Shown: in pieces, positions 27,182-32,798 of the stretch
Position numbering within the stretch: position 1 is the stretch's first letter
How the letters are laid out: every line of letters starts with the position of its first letter
Position numbers and translations under genes: made by a program
The notes under the pieces: generated by a model
What the model saw: the letters and a program-made list of their open reading frames with translations, nothing else
Database searches by the model: none
What the model was told of the DNA's origin: nothing
Assembly (NCBI GenBank): GCA_947175245.1
Contig: CAMWLW010000024.1
Coordinates: 1-32,798, forward strand
Direction: 5' to 3'
Source: an uncultured Bacteroidales bacterium
GTDB taxonomy: Bacteria > Bacteroidota > Bacteroidia > Bacteroidales > Muribaculaceae
Length of the DNA stretch: 32,798 bases

Positions 27182-28362
27182 GTTATAAGACCATACAGCT
27201 GAAGCGCGGCAAGGAGGAGTCGCTCGACCGTTTCCACCCCTGGGTATTCTCGGGAGCTATCCAGCACCTGCCCGACGGCATCGAGGAGGGCGAGATTGTC
27301 AAAGTCAAGGCTTCGGACGGCCGCATCGTCGGCGTGGGCCACTACCAGATAGGCAGCATCGCCGTGCGCATGCTCGAGTGGGGCGACGCCGTCATCGACA
27401 GCGACTTATACCGCAAGCGTCTCGAGGCCGCATTCGGTCTGCGCCGCGCGCTGAAGTTGCAGCGACCCGACAACAACGCCTTCCGCCTGGTTCACGGCGA
27501 GGGCGACTTTCTGCCCGGCCTCGTGGTCGACGTGTACGGTGACACCGCCGTGGTTCAGGCCCACAGCCCCGGCATGCACTTCGCCCGCGAAGTCATCGCC
27601 AACGCCCTCGTCGACATCGACGGACTCGGCGTGAAGAACGTCTACTACAAGTCAGAGACCACCCTGCCCTATAAGGCTCACCTCGACCCCCAGAACACCT
27701 ACCTCATAGGCAAAGCCGACACCGATATCGCCCTCGAGAACGGCCTGAAGTTTCATGTCGACTGGCTGCGCGGCCAGAAGACGGGCTTCTTTGTCGACCA
27801 GCGCGACAACCGCGCCCTGCTCGAGCACTTCTCGGCCGGACGCCGCGTGCTCAACATGTTCTGCTACACGGGCGGCTTCTCGGTCTATGCCATGCGCGGC
27901 GGTGCCGTGAGCGTCGAGTCGGTCGACTCGTCTGAGAAAGCCATCACACTCACCGACGCCAACATCGCCCTCAACTGGGAGGGCGACCCGCGCCACCACA
28001 GCACGGCCATCGACGCGTTCAAATACCTCGACGAGATGGAGGCCGGCGCCTACGACCTCATCATCCTCGACCCGCCCGCGTTCGCCAAACACCGCTCGGC
28101 CCTGGGCAACGCCCTGCGCGGCTACCAGCGCCTCAACCACAAAGCGTTTGAGAAGATAGCCCCCGGCGGCATCCTGTTCACATTCTCGTGCTCACAGGCC
28201 GTGAGCAAGGAGCAGTTCCGCCTGGCCGTGTTCACTGCCGCCGCCCGTTCGCGTCGCCGCGTGCGCATCCTTCACCAGCTCACCCAGCCGGCCGACCACC
28301 CGGTGAACATCTACCACCCCGAGGGCGAGTATCTAAAGGGCCTGATTCTATATGTAGAATAA
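27178..28362 (+). CDS. rlmI: Class I SAM-dependent rRNA methyltransferase, RlmI-like
   Basis: A 394-residue protein with an N-terminal PUA domain (residues 1 to about 75, HPWVFSGAI...GRIVGVGHYQ), a middle RFM segment, and a C-terminal Rossmann methyltransferase domain. Catalytic motif IV DPPAF is at 298-302 and motif VI SCSQ has C338, fitting m5C formation. E. coli RlmI methylates C1962 of 23S rRNA; the same target is inferred. VLNMFCYTGGFSVYA is the SAM-binding motif. It starts inside the rseP stop codon (ATGA), so it is translated with rseP, and dpp3 follows after 39 bp. Confidence 0.9.
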   Translation: MSYKTIQLKRGKEESLDRFHPWVFSGAIQHLPDGIEEGEIVKVKASDGRIVGVGHYQIGSIAVRMLEWGDAVIDSDLYRKRLEAAFGLRRALKLQRPDNNAFRLVHGEGDFLPGLVVDVYGDTAVVQAHSPGMHFAREVIANALVDIDGLGVKNVYYKSETTLPYKAHLDPQNTYLIGKADTDIALENGLKFHVDWLRGQKTGFFVDQRDNRALLEHFSAGRRVLNMFCYTGGFSVYAMRGGAVSVESVDSSEKAITLTDANIALNWEGDPRHHSTAIDAFKYLDEMEAGAYDLIILDPPAFAKHRSALGNALRGYQRLNHKAFEKIAPGGILFTFSCSQAVSKEQFRLAVFTAAARSRRRVRILHQLTQPADHPVNIYHPEGEYLKGLILYVE

Positions 28363-28401
28363 ACCGTTTCATTCATCATATAATAAAACCGCAATAAATA
28401 A

Positions 28402-30402
28402 ATGTCAAAACTTACAACAATGGCTTCATGCTTAGCGTTGACCGCCGCACTCACAGCCTGCAAGGGCACACCGGCCAATGAAACGTTCGACTACCATGTT
28501 GACCGTTTCGAGGATATCGAGGTGCTTCGCTACCGCGTCCCCGACTTCGAGAGCCTGTCGCTCGACCAGAAACGTCTTGTGTACTACCTCACCGAGGCCG
28601 CGCTGGCCGGCCGCGACATCCTGTGGGATCAGAACGGCAAATATAACCTCAACACGCGCCAACTGCTCGAGGATGTCTACACCCACTATGACGGTGACCG
28701 CGAAGACCCCGAGTTCAAGGCGTTCGAGACCTATCTGAAACAGGTGTGGTTTGCCAACGGCCTGCACCACCACTACTCGATGGACAAGTTCACGCCCAAG
28801 TTCTCACAGGCGTGGCTCGAGGCCCGCGTCAACGCCCTGCCGCTCGAATTGCGCAACGGGCTGGACTTTGACCTGGTCTATCAGTATATCTTCGACCCCG
28901 CGTTCATGGCCAAGCGCGTCAACCAGGCCGCCGGCGAGGATCTCATCGTCACCTCGGCCATGAACATGTATGACCGCGTGACTCAGAAACAGGTCGAGGA
29001 CTACTATGCAGCCCTCAAGGACACGACCGACCTGACTCCCGTATCATATGGCCTGAACACCCGCGTCACTGTCGACGCCAACGGCAACGTCATCGAGCAG
29101 CAGTATAAGATTGGCGGCCTGTACAGCGACAAGATCGAGCGCATCGTCGAAAATCTCGAGAAGGCATCCCGGTATGCCGAGAACGACGTGCAGAAAAAGA
29201 CCATCGACCAGCTCGTCGAATACTACCGCACGGGCGACCTGCGCACGTTTGACGAGTACTCGATCACATGGGCCGGCGACACCCTGTCACGTGTCGACTT
29301 CATCAACGGCTTCATCGAGAGCTATGGCGACCCTCTGGGCATGACAGGCTCGTGGGAGTCGATCGTCAACTTCAAGAACAACGAGGCATCGGAGCGCACC
29401 GAGACCCTGTCGGCCAACGCACAGTGGTTTGAGGATCACTCGCCCGTCGATCCCAAGTACCGCAAACCCGAGGTCAAGGGCGTGTCGGCCAAGGTCATCA
29501 CCGCCGCCATCCTGGCCGGTGACGCCTACCCCGCCACCCCCATCGGCATCAATCTGCCCAACGCCAACTGGATTCGCGCCCAGCACGGTTCGAAATCGGT
29601 AACCATCGAGAACATCACCCAGGCCTATGACGCCGCCTCTCACGGCAACGGCTTCAACGAGGAATTCGTTCACGACGAGGCCACCCGCAAGCTGCTCGAC
29701 GATTACCTGTTCATCACCGACAACCTGCACACCGACCTTCACGAGTGTCTCGGTCACGGTTCGGGCCGCCTGATGCCCGGCGTTGACCCCGACGCCCTCA
29801 AGGCCCACGGCTCGACACTCGAGGAGACCCGCGCCGACCTGTTCGCGCTCTACTATCTGGCCGACCCGAAGCTCATCGAGCTCGGTCTGCTCGACAACCC
29901 CGACGCATATAAAGCCGAATACTACAAATACATGCTCAACGGCCTGATGACCCAGCTGCAGCGCATCGAGCCCGGCAAGGATATCGAGGAAGCCCACATG
30001 CGCAACCGCGCCCTCATAGCCCGCTGGGCAATGGAACACGGCGCCGCCGACAACGTGTTAGAGATGGTCAAGGAGAACGGCAAGACCCAGCTTATCATCA
30101 ACGACTATGGCAAACTGCGCGAGCTGTTCGGCCGGCTGCTCGGTGAGATTCAGCGCATCAAGAGCGAGGGCGACTATGCCGCCGGCGAGGCTCTCGTCGA
30201 GCAGTATGCCGTCAAGGTCGACCCCGAGCTGCACCGCGAGATACTCGAGCGCTACTCGACCCTGAGCATACCGCCCTACCGCGGCTTTGTCAACCCGGTC
30301 TATACCGCCGAGTTTGATGCCGACGGCAACATCACCGACGTCAAGGTCGACTACACCGAGGGCTATGTCGACCAGATGCTGCGCTACTCGAGCCAATATT
30401 GA
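28402..30402 (+). CDS. M49 dipeptidyl-peptidase III, lipoprotein
   Basis: A 666-residue zinc exopeptidase that removes dipeptides from peptide N-termini. The zinc helix HECLGH is at residues 447-452, and EETRAD at 474-479 supplies the third ligand (E475); the spacing agrees with bacterial rather than human DPP III. The N-terminus (MSKLTTMASCLALTAALTAC) is a lipoprotein signal with lipobox LTAC, so the protein is probably anchored in the envelope, and could be surface-exposed or periplasmic. It follows the rlmI-like gene by 39 bp with no promoter match and probably ends an operon begun at dxr, or continues to hppA. Confidence 0.93.
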   Translation: MSKLTTMASCLALTAALTACKGTPANETFDYHVDRFEDIEVLRYRVPDFESLSLDQKRLVYYLTEAALAGRDILWDQNGKYNLNTRQLLEDVYTHYDGDREDPEFKAFETYLKQVWFANGLHHHYSMDKFTPKFSQAWLEARVNALPLELRNGLDFDLVYQYIFDPAFMAKRVNQAAGEDLIVTSAMNMYDRVTQKQVEDYYAALKDTTDLTPVSYGLNTRVTVDANGNVIEQQYKIGGLYSDKIERIVENLEKASRYAENDVQKKTIDQLVEYYRTGDLRTFDEYSITWAGDTLSRVDFINGFIESYGDPLGMTGSWESIVNFKNNEASERTETLSANAQWFEDHSPVDPKYRKPEVKGVSAKVITAAILAGDAYPATPIGINLPNANWIRAQHGSKSVTIENITQAYDAASHGNGFNEEFVHDEATRKLLDDYLFITDNLHTDLHECLGHGSGRLMPGVDPDALKAHGSTLEETRADLFALYYLADPKLIELGLLDNPDAYKAEYYKYMLNGLMTQLQRIEPGKDIEEAHMRNRALIARWAMEHGAADNVLEMVKENGKTQLIINDYGKLRELFGRLLGEIQRIKSEGDYAAGEALVEQYAVKVDPELHREILERYSTLSIPPYRGFVNPVYTAEFDADGNITDVKVDYTEGYVDQMLRYSSQY

Positions 30403-30459
30403 TTATACATGCTTACAACAATTTAATTAACTAATATTTATCACATCAATTTTTCAACT

Positions 30460-32661
30460 ATGGTACAACCAATCTTTTGGATCGTTCCTGTAGCCTCAGT
30501 GATTGCCCTGGTACTCGCGTGGTACTTCTACAACGGCATGAAAAAAGAGAGCGAGGGCACCGATCTCATGAAAAAAATCGCAGGACACGTGCGCAAGGGC
30601 GCAATGTCCTATCTTAAACAGCAATACAAGATCGTCGGCATCGTGTTCGCATGCCTCGTCGTGCTGTTCGGCGTTATGGCTTACTTCAACCTTCAGAACC
30701 CCTGGGTGCCTATCGCATTCCTCACCGGCGGTTTCTTCTCGGGTCTCGCCGGCTTCCTGGGCATGAAGACCGCCACATACGCATCGGCCCGTACGGCCAA
30801 TGCCGCCCGCGAGTCGCTTAACAGCGGCCTGCGCGTAGCCTTCCGCTCGGGTGCCGTCATGGGTCTCGTCGTTGTAGGTCTCGGTCTGCTCGACATCTCG
30901 TTCTGGTACGTACTCCTCAACTACCTCACCGACATCGAGGGTGGCCAGAAGCTCTGCTTCATCACCACCACGATGCTGACATTCGGCATGGGTGCTTCGA
31001 CCCAGGCCCTGTTTGCCCGTGTGGGTGGCGGTATCTACACCAAGGCTGCCGACGTGGGCGCCGACCTCGTAGGTAAAGTCGAGGCAGGCATCCCCGAGGA
31101 CGACCCCCGCAACCCCGCCACCATCGCCGATAACGTCGGTGACAACGTGGGTGACGTTGCCGGTATGGGCGCCGACCTCTATGAGAGCTACTGCGGCTCA
31201 ATCCTGGCTACCGCCGCTCTCGGCGCTGCCGCTTACATGACATCGGGCGACACCGACATGCAGTTCAAGGCCGTCGTTGCCCCCATGCTCATCGCCGCCG
31301 TCGGCATCATCCTCTCGATCATCGGTATCTTTGCCGTCAAGACCAAAGAGAACGCCTCGATGAAAAATCTGCTCAACTCGCTCGCCGTGGGCACCAACCT
31401 CAGCTCGGCCCTGATCGTTGCCGCTACATTCGGCATCCTCTACTGGCTCGGCATCAGCAACTGGGTTAACCTGTCGCTCGCCGTCGTTGTAGGTCTGCTC
31501 GTAGGTATCGTCATCGGTCGTGCAACCGAGTATTACACCTCACAGTCTTACAAACCCACCCAGCGCCTCTCAAAGAGCGGTGAGACCGGCCCCGCCACCG
31601 TCATCATCTCGGGTATCGGCCTCGGCATGGTATCGACCGCCATTCCCGTTATCTCGGTAGTGCTCGGCATCATCCTCTCATACGGTCTTGCTGCCAGCTG
31701 GAACATGGCCGACGTCAGCCACGGTCTCTATGGCATCGGTATCGCCGCCGTCGGTATGCTCTCGACCCTAGGCATCACCCTCGCCACCGACGCCTACGGC
31801 CCCATCGCCGACAACGCCGGCGGTAACGCCGAGATGGCCGGCCTGGGCAAGGAAGTGCGCAAACGCACCGACGCTCTCGACTCACTCGGTAACACCACCG
31901 CCGCTACCGGTAAAGGCTTCGCCATCGGCTCGGCCGCTCTGACAGGTCTTGCACTGCTCGCATCATACATCGAGGAAATCCGCATCGGTCTTGACCGCAT
32001 CGGCACTGAATTCATCCAGGTAGGCACCGAGCTCAATCCTATCGACGTCAAGCTCAACGAGGCTACCTTCACCGACTTCATGAACTACTACCACGTTGAC
32101 CTGATGAACCCGATGGTACTGTCGGGCATGTTCATCGGCGCCATGATGGCATTCCTGTTCTGCGGTCTGACCATGAACGCCGTTGGCCGCGCAGCCGCCC
32201 ACATGGTTGACGAGGTACGCCGCCAGTTCCGCGAAATCAAAGGCATCCTCACCGGCGAGGGCGAACCCGACTATGCACGTTGCGTCCAGATCTCGACCAA
32301 GGGTGCACAGCGTGAGATGGTGTTCCCCTCAATTCTCGCCATCATCGCCCCCATCATCACCGGTCTTATCTTCGGTGTTCCCGGTGTTATCGGTCTGCTC
32401 ATCGGCGGCCTGTCAGCCGGCTTCGTTCTGGCCGTGTTCATGGCCAATGCAGGCGGTGCATGGGATAACGCTAAGAAATATGTCGAGGAAGGCAACTTCG
32501 GCGGCAAAGGCAGCGACGTGCACAAAGCAACCGTAGTAGGTGACACCGTCGGTGACCCCTTCAAAGACACATCGGGCCCCAGCCTCAACATCCTCATCAA
32601 GCTGATGTCGATGGTAGCCATCGTTATGGCCGGTCTCACAGTAACCTGGAGCCTGCTCTAA
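30460..32661 (+). CDS. hppA: Membrane-bound ion-translocating pyrophosphatase, K+-dependent type
   Basis: A 733-residue integral membrane protein with about 16 helices. The pyrophosphate-binding motif [11 protein letters not shown] begins at residue 198, followed by [20 protein letters not shown], and a C-terminal motif [17 protein letters not shown] is present. The [10 protein letters not shown] segment at 477-486 has Ala481 and Gly484 where K+-independent enzymes have Lys and Thr, so the enzyme is of the K+-dependent class. That class includes H+-, Na+- and dual Na+/H+-pumping members, the last known from Bacteroides vulgatus; the pumped ion cannot be read here. It uses pyrophosphate from biosynthesis to energise the membrane. 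A strong terminator follows. Confidence 0.95.
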   Translation: MVQPIFWIVPVASVIALVLAWYFYNGMKKESEGTDLMKKIAGHVRKGAMSYLKQQYKIVGIVFACLVVLFGVMAYFNLQNPWVPIAFLTGGFFSGLAGFLGMKTATYASARTANAARESLNSGLRVAFRSGAVMGLVVVGLGLLDISFWYVLLNYLTDIEGGQKLCFITTTMLTFGMGASTQALFARVGGGIYTKAADVGADLVGKVEAGIPEDDPRNPATIADNVGDNVGDVAGMGADLYESYCGSILATAALGAAAYMTSGDTDMQFKAVVAPMLIAAVGIILSIIGIFAVKTKENASMKNLLNSLAVGTNLSSALIVAATFGILYWLGISNWVNLSLAVVVGLLVGIVIGRATEYYTSQSYKPTQRLSKSGETGPATVIISGIGLGMVSTAIPVISVVLGIILSYGLAASWNMADVSHGLYGIGIAAVGMLSTLGITLATDAYGPIADNAGGNAEMAGLGKEVRKRTDALDSLGNTTAATGKGFAIGSAALTGLALLASYIEEIRIGLDRIGTEFIQVGTELNPIDVKLNEATFTDFMNYYHVDLMNPMVLSGMFIGAMMAFLFCGLTMNAVGRAAAHMVDEVRRQFREIKGILTGEGEPDYARCVQISTKGAQREMVFPSILAIIAPIITGLIFGVPGVIGLLIGGLSAGFVLAVFMANAGGAWDNAKKYVEEGNFGGKGSDVHKATVVGDTVGDPFKDTSGPSLNILIKLMSMVAIVMAGLTVTWSLL

Positions 32662-32680
32662 CAACCCTCATTCCCCCTAT

Positions 32681-32717
32681 AAAAAAGCGGTGAGCCCCCG
32701 GGCCCGCCGCTTTTTTT
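32681..32717 (+). terminator. Intrinsic terminator after hppA
   Basis: AAAAAAGCGG (32681-32690) pairs with CCGCTTTTTT (32707-32716) around a GC-rich loop, followed by a T run. It lies 20 bp past the hppA stop. The remaining bases to 32798 show no feature. Confidence 0.9.
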
Positions 32718-32798
32718 GTGTGCAAAGTATCGCAGTGCCGGAGACACGCACCCCATACGACGGGAGCGCAGCGACCGAGTGTGCGGACAGCAACACCC

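Noticed and set aside
32718-32798. The tail after the hppA terminator as an RNA gene
   Set aside because: No cloverleaf, promoter or frame could be made out in 81 bp.

Overview
The window reads as a chromosomal segment of a Bacteroidales bacterium, perhaps Muribaculaceae-like (inference). Evidence is the promoter type (-33 TTTG, about 19 bp, -7 TAnnTTTG), the lack of clear Shine-Dalgarno sites, a fused NuoCD, a complex I without NuoEFG, an extended ATP synthase subunit a, and a lipoprotein-type M49 peptidase. No rRNA, tRNA, CRISPR array or transposase was seen.

Layout. 1-1697 (+): the 3' end of tsaD, then cinA/pncC. 1698-1964: a convergent junction filled by a palindromic repeat with an exact 100-bp period. 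1965-3679 (-): two exported paralogous CsgG-like proteins, one fused to an FGE/SUMF1-like domain. 3680-4214 (-): a long gene-free stretch that looks like a roughly 520-nt structured RNA leader with its own promoter. 4295-4960 (+): a YefM/YoeB-type toxin-antitoxin pair with palindromic operators. 4961-5075: a second convergent junction with another repeat copy. 5076-6572 (-): a solitary secreted GH30 glycosidase.

6650-24496 (-): a single-direction block of about 17.8 kb with one recognisable promoter upstream of nuoA and one clear terminator after nuoN. The order is nuoA-nuoB-nuoCD-nuoH, then the whole F1Fo ATP synthase set atpD-C-B-E-F-H-A-G, then nuoI-J-K-L-M-N. The ATP synthase operon therefore sits inside the complex I operon, between nuoH and nuoI. 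The oxidoreductase makes the ion gradient that the synthase spends, so joint transcription would tie their levels together.

24582-32717 (+): dxr, rseP, rlmI-like methyltransferase, M49 dipeptidyl-peptidase III lipoprotein and the ion-pumping pyrophosphatase hppA, running from a perfect promoter before dxr to a strong terminator after hppA. HppA is a third ion-translocating machine within 26 kb.

The strongest candidates for new biology are the long structured leader (3680-4214), the nesting of atp within nuo, and the palindromic repeat found at both convergent gene junctions.
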